NCBI GenBank assembly: GCA_013180625.2 | Contig: SNVD02006112.1 | Location: 1-64,000, forward strand | DNA length: 64,000 nucleotides | Source of the DNA: Boswellia sacra | Taxonomy: Eukaryota > Streptophyta > Magnoliopsida > Sapindales > Burseraceae | Direction of reading: 5' to 3' | Shown here: piece by piece, positions 48,521-62,215 of the stretch | Layout: the number at the start of each line of letters is the position of its first letter | Position numbering within the stretch: the stretch's first letter is position 1 | Notes under the pieces: model-generated | What the model saw: only the letters and a program-made list of their open reading frames with translations | Database searches by the model: none | What the model was told of the DNA's origin: nothing | Translations under genes and position numbers: made by a program

Positions 48521-49534
48521 CTTATCAGCTAACTTTACAGATAACCCCGTTTCTAAACGATGAAGTGGAGCACATATTCTAAACCAAGAGCATCATACTC
48601 TTCTCATTCCGTCGTCAGCTAAAATTTTTCAAAGTTTCTTCTTGAATGCTGGCCATGGTATAAAGTAATCAACCACAAAGGAAAAGTATCGACCGTAATT
48701 CATTTGAAAATACATTGAAAAGTCACTATGCATGAGCATGATCAAACAAAAGAATTTAAGACTCTGTTCTTTTATGAATCAAAATCCTGTTTTCTGTGCT
48801 GTACATTTTTCAATGCAATTTACATTCAATCTCAACCACATATTCTTTTCAAAATTCAAAATAATTTAAAATCAACCACATATTCTTAAATTCAATTGAA
48901 AACAAAAACACTAGATTCATAAAAGAACATACCCTAATCCTCTAGTTTTTTTTTTTACTATTTTTATTTCTATATAGAATTTTATGCATATTGCCTGTGT
49001 TTGGGAGTATCGAGTTGGTTGCCTTGACTTGCAGTGCTTATACCTACATGCTGTGTAGTGCATAGTGGAGTTCTTTTTGGAGTTTTTAGTCTTAATTTGT
49101 TCTTTGCAATTTTTAGAATTTTCTGTGTTTGCTATAGGTAGTCCTTAGCCGTCGTGATGTTTGTATATATTTCTGTTATGTTGAAGGACAAGGACAAACC
49201 TGATCTTCCTTTTGTAATTGTTGGATTTAATTGAAATGTTATGTTTCTTATAAAAAGAAAAGAAAGTAAATAAAAAAAAAAGATAAATAATGATGCATAG
49301 TTGCTTGAGCTTGTTAGAAGACCAATTATTGTGGAACAATGCACCAGACGACAATGTTTTAGGGGCCATTTTACCGATCGGCTGGAGTAATATTCTTTCA
49401 TGTCAATTATTTACTTGGCTTGTATTTCTTTTGCACAACAGCTGAGTTCTAGAAAAGGTATATTGAGTCAATGCTTGTTCAAGTTGTTATTATTAATCTA
49501 GCTACTTGGTTGTTGATTATTTTAAATGCTGCAG

Positions 49535-49708
49535 GTCTAATGGGCTGTATTTCCTGGAGATATGGAGACGGAAGATCATGTTTGTGGGTGACTCAATGAG
49601 TTTCAATCAGTGGGAAGCGTTTACTTGTTTGATTAGGCATGGGTTCTGAAATCCAGCACTGGATCATCAGAAGTAATGGTCTGTCTTCAGTGGCATTTGA
49701 CATTCGGT
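49535..49708 (+). pseudogene. TRICHOME BIREFRINGENCE-LIKE (TBL) exon fragment
   Basis: After a tgctgcag acceptor, the frame reads Asn-Gly-Leu-Tyr-Phe-Leu-Glu-Ile-Trp-Arg-Arg-Lys-Ile-Met-Phe-Val-Gly-Asp-Ser-Met. It continues Ser-Phe-Asn-Gln-Trp-Glu: the 'FLE-x-x-RGK-x-IMFVGDSLS-x-NQW' block, with the GDS motif of TBL/PMR5 xylan and pectin O-acetyltransferases. The block usually opens the second exon. A stop follows at about 49648, but a shifted frame continues with an Ile-Arg-Ser-Asn-Gly-Leu-Ser-Ser-Val segment, also typical. At 49709 an hAT-like end cuts the gene off. The DxxH motif and the rest are absent, so it is a pseudogene. Confidence 0.7.
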
Positions 49709-51159
49709 TAGGGGTGGCAATTTAGGTCACGATACAAACACGATAGACGATTAATAAATGGATCGAATTTGTATTGATAGTGCTCAACATGTCAACTCGT
49801 TTAATGACACGAATAGTCACAAATATATGAATTTTTCCCTACTTACAAATATATATTATAAAACTGAAAATTTTATATTATAAAGTAAATTAATTTACAT
49901 AATAGTAAATTATGATGATTTTAATAATTTTTTAATATTAACAATTATTTATATTGTTAAAATAATTTTAATTGATATAAATATATAGAATATTATATAT
50001 TATGCATAATTAAGTTAAATAATTAAGTATATTATGTTAATTAAATATGACACAATTACAACACGTGAGTAATATATTTAATAATCGTGTCAAATCCGTA
50101 TTTTATGTCTTGACACGAATAATTAAATGGGTCGACACGCGTGACATGAATTGCATACCCAAGTTGGGTTTTCTTCTAATTATATTTTCTTCTTCTTAAT
50201 TATGACAATTAAATACGGGTTCGGGGTGGTAGGTACCTATCCCTGTCTCGTTCCGTTGAATTTTTTCTTGCCCCGTCCCGTTCAAAATTTTAAAAGAAGA
50301 CCCGGACCTGCCCCACCCTGGCTTGCCCCGCCCAATTTAAATTTCATTAAATTATTTTATCTAAAATATAAATATATTTATAATCATTATTTAAAAATTA
50401 TAAAAAAATTTATATTCAATCTACTACAAAAAAAAATACATACATCTATAAAATTTTAAAATAACATAAGTATAATTTATTCTTAATCTAAAATAAAATA
50501 CATAGACACATTATATATATTTTAAAATATTTCATAACGAATCTAATTATTCGACAATCATTAAAAGTAAAAAAAAATGTTAATTTATGTTAGATAAAAA
50601 AGTCTTCGCATAAATTTTCATTTATATTTGCATTGTATAAGCTAAATAGTGATTGTATTTAAACTTATTAATTTATATTGATTTTTCATTTCTATTTACA
50701 TATTTAGAAAATAATATATTGATTATATTAAAGGTATATATTTTGGAAATGATTTTGTTAATATTGCAATAATTTAATTAATACTTAATAATCTATATCA
50801 AGATTGTATATATTATACCAATTTAATTACTATAAAATATAAATGTTTTATTTTGTCATTATAACATGACTAAATTGATGTTAATATACTAAAAGATGTT
50901 AATTATTATTTAAAATATTACTTTTGTCAAAGCATTTGTATTATTTGTAAAATTATGAAGAATTCACATATATGAAAAGTTTAACAAATATAACCTAAAA
51001 AATTTTTAAAACTTTACAAATACACCCTTATATTTTGTAGACAGGGGCGGGTCGACGGGTCCAAGGGTTTGGACCCAGACCCGTCCCAAACTAGTGTTCG
51101 GGCGTGGCAAATGGGCCACACTGGGGCCCTGGACCCGGCGGGTGAAATTGCCATCCCTA
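49709..51159. mobile_element. hAT-like composite element in the TBL pseudogene
   Basis: The left end taggggtggcaat and right end attgccatcccta are inverted copies typical of plant hAT elements whose subterminal parts are rich in acgatacaaacacgata/cacgaat motifs (left) and gggcgggt/cccgtccc motifs (right). The flanks (cattcggt, gttttgaa) do not match, so these are probably ends of two different nested elements, with an inner boundary near 50155-50225. The interior is AT-rich and lacks a transposase. Confidence 0.5.
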
Positions 51160-51164
51160 GTTTT

Positions 51165-52890
51165 GAATTCATTTCTCATATTTCAAACCCAATTTTGTTA
51201 GTTTCAATATTCACGGAAAATTTAATATTTAAGAAAGCTTTAGAATACTAGAGCATGGTATTCGAAAAGCTTTCTCTGCCCTTAAATATTGTCAAAAAAA
51301 ATTTACACAAAAAAAAAAAAAATTAGAGTGCTTAACTAAAATGAGACAAGTTGTGTTACTATCAACTAAGATAAGTAAAAATTACCTCTTTTTCTCTTTA
51401 CATTGTATTGTTAATATTTAGAATGTGCATGATCATGTTCATGTCACATACCCACTTTTGGTTAGACAACTTGTTTCTTGTGATTTCAACAAGTACTAAA
51501 AATCATACTAATTTTAGTCTTTTTTTTCAAAGAATAAAAAAAAATATCTCCACTTTGAGTTTTAAAATCTACGCCACAAACTTGGTATTGATCCTTGGAG
51601 TCTTATGCTATCAAAGCTAGTTTCAATCTTTTTATTAAATTATCATATCTAGATGTAGATCAATACACGCTTCTTGTTATATAATGAGAAAGTACTATGC
51701 CCACCAGATTATATATTGAGTTGTTATAATAATTGTTTAATTGCATGCATTTCCCTCCTTTTATTATTGACTTTGTGTTTGTATATATATTCACAATTAA
51801 CTATAAACATATGATTACGTGTTAGATTTTTTCGTTTAATTTTTGATATGCAGAACTATTTATTTCTTTTTTTTTGTTTTTCTTGAATCCATCTTAATTT
51901 TTGTATATATTAAATTCATCACTTGATAGACAAAATTGTTGGTGTGAATCGTTAGCGATGTGAAATGGTAAGTTTACTTCGCACAGACAACTACTAAATG
52001 TTTGGTTGTTTCCTATAGCCAAAAGTCAATTCTTTATTTTGAATTTATCAATATTGCTACCTTTAATGGTCTCAGTAAACTACTATAACGAGATTAAATT
52101 ATAGATTTAACACTACAAATTATTTTAGCATTTTCCAGCTCTATAGCTGATTTTTTTTGTGCAACCTGGTTGCTGGTAAGTATTTGAATTAATGATTCCA
52201 ATTCATTGTTTTGCCACTTGGTTAATTGCATTCTAACTCAATTTTGCCTTGAATTTAAGAGCAATAATAGTGTATTTAAGAGCAATAATAGTGTATTTGT
52301 TAGCACTGGATGTTATTTATAATCTATCATCTCTTCGAAATGTTTGGATTAATTAACTTAATCTTCTAGGCCACATAAGCATTTGAAAGAAAAAGGCAAT
52401 ATGTGATTCAGTTTATATGATTCTAATACCAATAAATATAACATTGAAACAAAGTTAACTATGTGATGTACCAATATCAGATTATCTAGCTTCAAGGTTG
52501 GGCTATTTGACTATTATTATTTATTCAAAAACTTCTTGGCTTTATGTTCATTTAATTAGATCAAAGTTCATTTCTAACTTTTTTCTTTTCTTTCTTCTCT
52601 TCTTCTACTTTTTTCTTTTTTTTTTTTTTTTACAAGAATTTGAAGAATCTAACTAATTATAGTATACTTTGGTTGAAATTTTCAAAAAAAAAAACAATTG
52701 GCTCACGTACACAGCCAATATTTTATTTAAGCAATAAAAGTCGAAAGAAGTTGAAAAATATGATACAATGAATTACTTAGTGGAATTATGATCTTGTGCT
52801 TTATGCATAAAAAAGAAATGTAATTAAAGTGTCTTATTTCTTAATTACATATCTTTGTGTTTTATAGTTTTTTTTTAAATTAAAATTTTT
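51165..52890. other. AT-rich intergenic
   Basis: No gene. A 22-bp tandem duplication (taagagcaataatagtgtat and flanks) lies at about 52256-52299. Confidence 0.5.
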
Positions 52891-52969
52891 AATGCTAACA
52901 CAACAATGTTTTTTTTTTTAATTTGAAGAAAAAAGACCTTTAGCAACAACTATTATATTTAAATAGTAA

Positions 52970-53322
52970 CTAGAATTATCCCCATCTTAAAATATCATCA
53001 ATTTAGTGAGGACACAAATTGGTGACTAGAAAAATTATCTTTTAGTAACCAAATATAACTATTAATTAGTGACCAAACTCATTTTGGTCGCTAACTTAAA
53101 AAAGTTTTCCTCACTATTTGAAAGATTAAGAATAATATTTGATGGGAAACATTATTAGTAAAAAAAAATATAGTCATGAGTTAAAATTGGTTACTAATAT
53201 TCATCACTTTCATAACATTAGTGAGGAATAATTATCTATTGTCACTATAATCATAGTTTTAGTGACGAAATTTAATATCATAACTAAACCTTTCATTACT
53301 AAAACCATAATTTCTTGTTGTG
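52970..53322. mobile_element. possible CACTA-like end
   Basis: Repeats of ttagtgacc/ggtcactaa type in both orientations lead to tttcttgttgtg at 53311-53322. Its complement, cacaacaagaaa, resembles the end of a CACTA-type element. The other end was not found. Confidence 0.35.
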
Positions 53323-54240
53323 ACTTTTGCTAGGAAAGTTGAAGTTGCACCTGAAAGGTATGGTTATACTGATCTTATAACTTGTTTATTGTCAATGTTA
53401 GAGGAGGTTGATGATAGTGAGTTTAGAAGTTATGAGGAAGCTATGTGTAGTAGAGATACAGAGTTGAGGCAGCATAAAATGAATTCTTTGTTTGAAAATG
53501 GAGTAAGAAACCTTCTGTTGTTAGATGTTGTTGATATGCTGTCTAAGCCAAATAATATAACAGAAGTTAGAAAATTGAAATCTTAGCTGGATAGGGAATT
53601 TGAGATGAAAGACTTTGAAAGTGTTAGAAAGTGTTTTGTAATGAAAATCAGTAGGGGCAGAGATGGAAAGCGGTTATCATTTTCTCATGATGGTTGTATT
53701 CATAAAACACTTGTAAAGTTCAACATGGTTGAAGGAAAGAAGGTTCAAACTTCTTTGGTTGCACATTCAAAGCTTTTATCACTTCTATCTCCTGTAACTG
53801 TTGAAGACAAAGATGAGATGACTGAAATTCTTTATGTAAGGGTTGTTAGAGGTTTGATGTACTCCATGGTTTGCAGGCCTGTTTTGGCATGTGCAGGAAG
53901 TTTGTTGTGCTATTTTATGGCATATCCAGAAAGAGATCATTGGGAAGCTGTCAAATGTTGTAGATACCTCGAAGGTTTATGAGCAACTAGGGAAGACAAT
54001 GTTGTAACTGAAGTTCTTAGGGAAGCATTGTGGCTGCAAAACTTATAGGTGATATAAGTAACAAATGTGTCAACGTCAAGCTGCATCTCATTAGTGATAT
54101 TGTTGAGGGAGTTGATTGGTCAATAATTAAAGTTCATATTGACATGAATTCAACTGGTATGGTCTCCAACTTGGTTGTATGTATCAAGTTCAGTTCTTAT
54201 TTTGACTTGATAAATGTGATGTTTGGAACAACATAGCTTG
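53320..54240 (+). pseudogene. Copia pol remnant (late RT and RNase H)
   Basis: The frame has Leu-Asp-x-Glu-Phe-Glu-Met-Lys-Asp, then Thr-Leu-Val-Lys-Phe-Asn-Met, and then Tyr-x-x-x-Val-x-Gly-Leu-Met-Tyr-Ser-Met and Arg-Pro-Val-Leu-Ala. These match the stretch after the polymerase active site in Copia elements (normally LNKEFEMKDLG, VGSLMYAMVCTRPDI). Later segments up to 54240 fit the degraded RNase H. Many stops and shifts. Confidence 0.7.
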
Positions 54241-54312
54241 AAGATAGACGTGGTTGAAATTTACTATGGTGATTCATAGTATGGAACACAAGCTTGATCC
54301 AAGGTGGAGATT

Positions 54313-54939
54313 TGTGAAGAATGGCTAAACTTGTGTAGTGCATACATCTGAATTATGCAAGGGCGCAGATGGAGGTGCATCGAGCGCAAGTTGCAGTATG
54401 AGCCATTGCAGGTAGAGTCTTGGCGCAGGAGCACCACACTAATGGTGTAGGAGTGCGATTTGCGCAAGAGTGCGATGGCACTTGCACTGGAGTGCCAACT
54501 TTGATTTTGAAAGAATGCAAGTTGGAGACTTGGCGTTGCGACGCCAGGCATATGGTGCAAGAGCGTCGTTCCACCATGTAGGAGTGCAGATTTGGTCTAT
54601 ATAAGCATTATGTTTCCATAGAATTAGGGTTCAGAGGTGTGAAGGGAGAAACATGAAAAGAGGTTGTGAGGAGAGTTAGGGTTTAGAGAATTTGGGGATT
54701 TCTTGAGAGAAAGTTAATCCAAATTCCTGGTTGTCCTTGTAAATCTCTTGTTCTACACCATAGTGAAGTGCTCATCACCAACAACTAGATGTAGGATTAT
54801 TCTTGCTGTCTGAATCAGTATAAATCCTTGTATTCTTTGTTGATTTTCTTTGCTTTGCTTGAGTGTGTGCTTGAAACTCCTAGATATTTTACATCTAGCT
54901 ACTTGAGTGTGTGTGTGCCTATCGATCCGTTGTACAACA
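54313..54939 (+). repeat. LTR of the Copia remnant
   Basis: A purine tract aaggtggagatt (54301-54312) is followed by tgtgaagaatgg, and the end is gttgtacaaca. A TATA box (tatataag, 54598-54605) and a downstream leader-like region sit where a Copia promoter would be. Interior sequence holds several gagtgc…gcgcaagagtg repeats. No second LTR found. Confidence 0.6.
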
Positions 54940-55579
54940 ATAATCATAAAAAAGTATTAAAATATGAGATACCTTTAGATTAAGATTTCCCATATAACTT
55001 GAGTTGACAAAATATGTATCATTAGATATGTAAAAATTTAAAATACATAAGAAATAAGGGAAATTAAAATACATGATATTCTCATCCAATACGATTTTGT
55101 CAAACATAGATTATATATAGAGTTGGTTGTAAATAGATTGTATGTTTAGTATTATTCTTAAATTAACGGTGAGACAGAAAAATAGAAGCACTCAATAGTT
55201 TCTAGTATTGTTAGACCATGGACTTAGCCAATGGAGACCATGGGTGGACAACCAACCCAACACATAATGGACATACTTGATAATCACGCTTGGTTACATG
55301 AATAACCAAAGCTTAACACTCTCAGTCTCGCTCACTCTATTTGCATTGAATTAAAGACCAGAGGACTTTGTTTCGTGAATAATAATCAATTTCGTATTAG
55401 AACATGATTACACGTAAAGCAATTAGTTTATTTGGTTTTGAGATTTACAATATATCAGTACAAGTATTAAATAAAAATTTGCTGAGTTGATCTCATAACT
55501 TCGAAGAAATAATACTAATTTAGTGTTGTACGTTGTTTAAATAATTGTATGGTACATAAGGGAACCATGTTTTGCCAGA

Positions 55580-55612
55580 AGAATATTGTGGGAAACGAAA
55601 AGCATCAGGCCT
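55580..55612 (+). promoter_or_regulatory. conserved upstream block of the inverted-repeat family (copy C)
   Basis: Reads agaatattgtgggaaa, then cgaaaagcatcaggcc, matching the blocks before copies A and B. Here it lies about 1.05 kb before arm X rather than 0.25-0.5 kb, so something was probably inserted in between (56200-56400 looks foreign). Confidence 0.5.
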
Positions 55613-56519
55613 CTTCAGTTGCCTAGACAAGTGGAGTAACCTGTAGCCATCACCGGCCCACTGTTTCCTTTGTCTATAATTTATTAGATTCGATTCTTTC
55701 ATTTCCTTTTGATAATAGTTGAAGGCTTAAAAGTTATAATCAAGCCAAATCAATAACCATCAGACTTCAGAAGAGATATTCCAATTTTCTCAAACCGCTG
55801 GGATTGTTTTGTTTTGGTGGAATCTCGAGGGAGCCCCGTCCACGTTGCACATCTGTGAAGTCACGATGGCTCTAATACGTTTGCTACTGAGATAAAAATT
55901 TAAGCCTGTGTAGAGGTAATTTTCACATTAAGTATTTAATTTTTTATTAGCGATATGTATTTTTAATTTTTACGATGAAAGTTATCATATTTATATATTA
56001 GCAATATTTCAATACTTCTATTTATACTAATAATATGACGTTGTGAAAACGTTATAAGAAATTGTTTCTAAAGTGTTGGCAACTCACATAAGGAAGGTTT
56101 TAACTTAACATAAAAGTTGGCTACCTGCCTTATTCTCCTTTTCAGTTCAGGACAAAGCATTGGTTGTAAATTTTGATTGCAATAAATTGCATTTCATCAT
56201 TGTGACACCTAGTCTTAGGTCATCTTATTAGCCTGCCATGTGTGTATTTCTTGTCAACCTGTCATTGGTCCATAAAATCATCCTATTATATTATTATTAT
56301 TATTATTAAGATACATTTTCTTTTTCTTAATTTATAAGGACAAGCAAAGAAACCCTAATCCATCAGCCAAGGGTTACCACCTGGCAGCTACTATAAATTT
56401 TGTAGCGTCTGGCTGCCGCTTGGATTGTAAATCAAAGTTTTATGTGGGGTTGGCACTTGAGTTCTATCTTACTGTATGTATATTTTTATCTATATCAAGT
56501 TTCAAACCCCAGCAGATAG

Positions 56520-57038
56520 ATGAATTGTTATGTGATTTCAGTGAATTTTGTGTTGATCTTTTTTAAATGATTTTGATGATTCCTCATATACATCACTGAT
56601 AGCGATATAAGTATCAGGGTTTTTTATTTAATCTTCTACTACTCATGCAAGGGAAAGATTGGCTGTGATTAGTCTCCAACAGCTCTTGCTATAATTACCG
56701 TTGTGTCCGTTTTAAAGAAAGAGTAGGGAAGCTACCGATTTTCATCCTGCAATCAAAGCACTTGTAAAGTGGTGTCAGCTTTGTCTTTCCATATTGTCCA
56801 TATAGATTTTCGATAATATTAATGGAGTGTTATGTATTGAAGCATCCTTTGTGTTTTCAAATTTATTTGCCTAGTATGGCCCAGTTATGATGGTCTGACC
56901 GCAGGATGATGAATTGGTAATTTCTTCTTCTTTTTCAAAAAAATGAACACAACAGTATTTATAACAAAAGTTAATGGAATCTGTTGTGTAGAAAACAAAT
57001 GGATTGCAGAGATGGTTCCCCAACGTTTACTGCAGAAG
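56520..57038 (+). ncRNA. inverted-repeat RNA family, copy C
   Basis: Arm X is at about 56669-56758 (tagtctccaacagctcttgc … gaagctaccgattttcatcc), arm Y at about 56899-56987 (cgcaggatgatgaattggta … gttaatggaatctgttg), with a loop of about 140 bases. The loop side of Y, cagttatgatggtctga, is shared with copy D. After Y, ggattgcagagatggt leads to gcagaag/gtaagtgctat, a near-perfect 5' splice site at 57038/57039. Upstream, ttttgatgattc is shared with copy A. No conserved frame. Confidence 0.6.
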
Positions 57039-57044
57039 GTAAGT

Positions 57045-58565
57045 GCTATAGATTATAGTGTGCAATTGGTTTAATTTTACTCTAATAAATCTACAGTGCC
57101 CAACTAGATTCAAAAGCCTAACTATATTCTATATATATAGATAGATCGAGGTTGCTTTAAATTGTTGTTTGCATCTTTAATTACGTTATGATTTAGGTAG
57201 GCAAACCCATTAAGAACGGGTTGGGGTATGTATAAATGGTTTCATATAAATTTTAGGTTTTCAATAATTACGGTGATGAACTGTTTGCCAGTATTTTCAT
57301 TAAATTTACCTTGTTGGCAGTCTTTTATTGTTATTTTTCTATATTCATTTTTCATTGGAATTTCTTTTGCATTTCAGTCGAGTTTTGTTTATGAATAAAT
57401 AGAGATTTTTTTGTTACAACTAGGATTCTTCAAATATATAGATTTGTAAATTTGGAGGATTTGGAGGATTTGTTTAGTGTGTTTGTAATATTCCATGACT
57501 ATTTTTAAGATAATATACATATTATATAATCTTAAATATGGCTTAGGCTTTAAGACCTAAAAACGATATATTTTATTTATTCTAGTTTCTCATTCATCTA
57601 TCTTAAAAAAAATAATTTATTAAAAAATTATTAAATACAATAAATTAATGAATTTAATAAAAATTTACTATAATTTAATGATTATATGATAATCTTTTGT
57701 ATCTAATATCTTATTTTTAGAGTATATACGTAAAATAAAAATAAATATCTTTTGTCATGAGTGATATGAGATTAAATATATGCAATCTGTAATTAGGATT
57801 CAAAAACATTTATTATACAATTATTTTGGTCCTTATTTTTTCAAAATAGTTTTAAAATGACAATTTATTGAACTTCACTAATTTATGGCACTAATAAATT
57901 TAGTTTTGTATAAAATATTAATTATAAATTAGTTATAGATTTAATATTATTCATAAAAATAAATCAAATAACAGCTTTTCGTTCTAGCCCGTACCCGGGC
58001 AAGCGAATCTTAGAATTATTAACTTAGACGTAGTGGTTCATGAAACAGATGTATGTTGGTGTGAAGGTGGAGGGCATGCAATACATGAAAATCACGCAAC
58101 TAAGTTAGAAAGTAGTAATCAAAAAGGAAATGCCAAGGAACAACAGTTCAGTTTGTTTTATTTTTCCTTAGTTTCTCTCTATTCTCACTTCGAAATCACA
58201 ACTCAAGGTTCAATACACAACGCAAAGGGCACGTTTTCTTCACCATTCACAAAAACTATGACCCAAACACCAAAATACAAATCCATTTCAAATATGTTGA
58301 AATCGGGACAAATTGTCTTAGTCTAACAAAAAGAAACAAAAGTTTTGACGAATTGTCTTAGTCCAACCAAAAAGCAATACTCACGTTAAACTTGGGTAAA
58401 AGAGCTTATAAGAAAACAAGTATAGTGGACATAAAACTAGCATACTTAATACATATTCAAACAAGGCAACATATTTGGAGAAGCTTCTTGATCAAGAGGC
58501 CAATTAATGATCGAAATCATTACTCATTTCTAAGTAGAGAGAGGCTGGGGACTTTCTCTTGACAC
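57045..58565. other. AT-rich intergenic (downstream intron of copy C?)
   Basis: No gene recognised. If the splice donor of copy C is used, part of this is intron. The open frame at 58033-58326 resembles nothing known. Confidence 0.4.
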
Positions 58566-58568
58566 GTA

Positions 58569-59116
58569 TAGGGGTAAAATTTTAGACACCATCCACAAAT
58601 CCGATAGGAAAATTTACGCATTTAGATTTATCTTAATCGTGTTCGGGTTAAAATTTTTAACCCGTTTAATAATTGTATCGTATTCGAATTGTGAGTTTAT
58701 ATCCATAGGTGACACAAACCCGTTTAGTGACGCAAACCCGTTCAGTAACATAAATCCATTTAGCGATATATTTAACACGAATAAAATACGATACTGTATA
58801 AATTTGCAATGTATAATCATATTAATTATTTAAACGCATCATAATCGTGTCTATAAACATGTCGTAGTCATGTCAAACCATTTAAACGTGTTTTATTTAT
58901 GTTAATTATTTAAATGTTTCATAATCGTGTTAATTATTTAAATGTGTCATGTGTTAGCATGTCGGGTTGTGTGATCTACTTAATAATCGTATTGTGTTCG
59001 AGTTAGGTTTTCTAACAAGGATAATAAATAAATCGTGTTCAGGTTGGACCTTTTGGTCTCGTGTCACAACTTGAGACGACACGAACATAACCCATGCATT
59101 CGAATTCTCACCCTTA
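58569..59116. mobile_element. hAT-like non-autonomous element (tentative)
   Basis: Left taggggtaaaatt and right aattctcaccctta are imperfect inverted repeats. The interior is full of cgtgtt/aacacg and aacccgttta motifs like those inside the 49.7 kb element. No clear target duplication. Confidence 0.45.
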
Positions 59117-59119
59117 GAT

Positions 59120-60598
59120 ATAAATAATAAACGGATCGTATTTGTATTAGACCTTTTTCACGCAAATAATTAACAGATTGTGTTCTTGTTAGATAAATTT
59201 TTGTTATATTTTAGATTAACATGACACGAATATACTTCGTGAACATTAATTGTCATCTTAAATGTATAGAATACATTTGGAGGACAATATTAAACCCATC
59301 CTAAAACTAAATATGAACATTTGCTAATTCAGATTCTAATGAGTTGTTCATATTAACCCCACCCTAAAAGTAAATAAGAACATTTGCTAATTCAGATTAT
59401 AATGAGTTGATTTTCGATTTAAGTTGTAAAAATGACAGTTCTCTTTTCTCATGTTTTTGAGACGTGCAATCGTGCCTCCTTAAATCTTCCATACTGTCCT
59501 CCATCTGATCTAATTTTTCTCGCCAATCATTCGATTTAACAGAACGAAAATGCTTACGTTAATTGCTCTATGATTAATTCTTATGCTAACAGCCACCATA
59601 CAACTAGAAGCAACGTTTTAAGGCCACCAATAAAAGCTGCTGAGTTTCATTTATTTATCAACCTAAGAGAAGTGAGCGATTGCTAATTTTCACTTCTATA
59701 TTTACATACATAACTTCGTAATTAGAAGCTAAATATTTCGTCCTCTGTTGTCTGAGAAGAGGACCCTGGCTCTATGCTGACAGAACCACTGATCTCACAT
59801 TACTCAATGATGTGCCTTGCTGCAAGTTCAGATGAGATGCCCTATAATTTTTTATTTTTTGGCAAAAATTAGGTCAATCAAGGAGAAGAAAAATACTATT
59901 AGACATAAGAGTGAGTTCATTTTTTTATCATAGCTAAGATTTTACATTCCATTAGTTTATAAGTTGTAATTAAGAGCATTAACAACAAATCGCTGGAAGG
60001 TCACATAATAGTCTTTCCAGTCGAGTATTTACACTAATGACAGAACTCAAATACTGTATAATTATATTCAGGTGCTGTAAAGGCCACATAATGCTACATA
60101 ATGCTAGGTAGAGGCTCTCCAAAAATCATTACTTGCGTTGTAAATTTCTAGTAGCCGAAGACAATTTCCACTTGGGTTGATGCTTTATAACCTGTATGTA
60201 TAGTTGCTCTTAATATTCAGAACATCAACATTTTATTTCATCCTATTTTCTTTGCATAGCATTCAACAATTCAAAGCCACCCTAATTGATTCTGCCAGGC
60301 AGAAGTGGTTCTATATTCTTTCTTTAAAATGTTATACATGCAATTCTTTTCTTAGGCTTTGATTTTTTTTTTAAATAAAGCTGGTAGGAGGAATAAAACA
60401 GAAAATCAATCAGAAACAAAAAATAAAACAGGTGAATTTCGTACGCATCTGGCATACTTGTATAAAACTGTTTTAATTTATTATTCATTGAATAATAGTA
60501 TAATATTTGGAGTAATATAAAACTATATAAGAGTTGTTTGTAACAAAGTTTAAACTTTACCATTGGTAGATATAATCACACACAAAAAATCAATCGAA

Positions 60599-60642
<44 letters not shown>

Positions 60643-61255
60643 TTAGTTTTTAGTTAATTAATTTTTTTGGAAACACAGAATAAAGTAAAATTCTGTTTTC
60701 TATACAATTATAGTGCATCTCAAATTCAATATTAATCATATTTCTCTACAAAATTTCAAATAATTCAAAACCAATAAGATATTGAAATAATTTTGAAAAT
60801 AAAATCACAAAATTCATAATTCAACACAATTATTTTAATTAACATTTCAGTTTTGCCCTACTTTCAGTCTCTATTATATCAAAATATTTGATATTAGCCC
60901 ACTCTTTACTCAAACTTTAGAAAAAGTGTAGAAAGAGTTTGGTGCCTAAAACATTAAAAACTTCTAGTTACAATACACTAGATACATTAAAACTGTAAAT
61001 AATATAAAAAAGTTATAAAGCAGTTCCTGAAACTTCCATGAATAAAATACATATATATTTCCTACATCAACGGCGTGAGAACCCTCCAGAATAGCTTTAC
61101 ATACGTCAGTTATGCTCTGCTTACAAGTGACAAAAGAAAGCGCTGACGTGTTTTGGTCAACGAGAAAGAAATTTTGGATTGAAAGAAAAAAAAAAAAAAA
61201 GACTTGTTACAGAATAGAGAAAACAAATAATAAACACTATAGTTAAAAAGGAACT
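59120..61255. other. AT-rich intergenic
   Basis: No gene seen. Includes an (AT)n microsatellite at about 60601-60639. Confidence 0.5.
60601..60639. repeat. (AT)n microsatellite
   Basis: Uninterrupted AT dinucleotide repeat of about 38 bases. Confidence 0.95.
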
Positions 61256-61264
61256 AGTTCTCAC

Positions 61265-62190
61265 CTTTAGGATTACAGACAACATCTCTGCAACCCAGTT
61301 GTTTGCTATATTCGGATCGATGTTACAGTTACGATGCCACAAAAAATTCCATTAACTCTTACTATAATTACTCTTGTGTTCTTTTTTTCGAAAAAGATAA
61401 AGAAAATACCGATTCATCATCCTGCGATCAGACCATCATAACTGAGCAAAGTTGAGCAAAGTCCAGACTGGTTTTAGTGAAAATAAATTGAAAAAAAAAA
61501 AGAGGGCAAATATTATTTTATTCGATTAACTACTTGACAGGAGAAAAAATAAACATAGAATTTTGATTTTACATTTGATTAAAATACCGGGTTTTCTTTA
61601 AGCAAAAGAACAAAGCAAAAAGATATAAGAATTTATTTTTAAAAAATTAAAAAAAATTCAGACCATAAATAGGATGAATGATCCAAAATACAAGACTTGT
61701 TTCAGTATGGGAAACTGTTCAAATATAAAATATGAACGACGAAATATCTCCTTGGGATATCAGGAATTTTGACCCAAAAACCGATATCGAAAATCTGATG
61801 AAGAGACTAACCCATCAAAGTCTTTTGATCGCAGGATGAAGATCGGTAGCTTCCTAACCCTTTCTTTAAAACGGACACAAAAACAATTATAGCAAGAGCT
61901 GCTGGAGACTTAATACTGATTTCCCAAAACCGCTCCAAAAGTCGCACCAGAGCAGGGAAGAAAAAGAATCCAACCTAGCACTTAAATATTATAACACTAT
62001 AGTCAAATTACTTGATATACAAGAAAAATATAATAGAAACTTGAAATTTAAAAAAATCAAACACCAAATATTGAGCAAAGGAAAATCTAAAACATGACAG
62101 ATTCACAGAACCCTAAATCTGACTCTGATGAGATCTAGCCCGCTTTCACTCTCTCCCAAACCCTCTGTTTTAGAATATTTGCCAAAGATA
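61265..62190 (-). ncRNA. inverted-repeat RNA family, copy D
   Basis: Transcript sense is minus. Arm X is at about 61913-61827 (aagtctccagcagctcttgc … gaagctaccgatcttcatcc), arm Y at about 61430-61340 (cgcaggatgatgaatcggta … gagttaatggaatt). The loop is the longest, about 400 bases, and contains stretches shared with the loops of B (aaccagtct) and C (cagttatgatggtctga). After Y, gggttgcagagatg leads to ctaaag/gtgagaac, a 5' splice site at 61265/61264. Upstream of X, blocks are shared with copy A. A TATA box lies about 300 bases before X and gives a plausible transcription start near 62190. Confidence 0.6.
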
Positions 62191-62215
62191 GTGGGTAGAT
62201 GCTCAGATGCATAAC

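Noticed and set aside
53320..53586. First 88-codon frame as a cellular gene
   Set aside because: Its continuation downstream is Copia RT/RNase H sequence, so it is part of a retroelement remnant.
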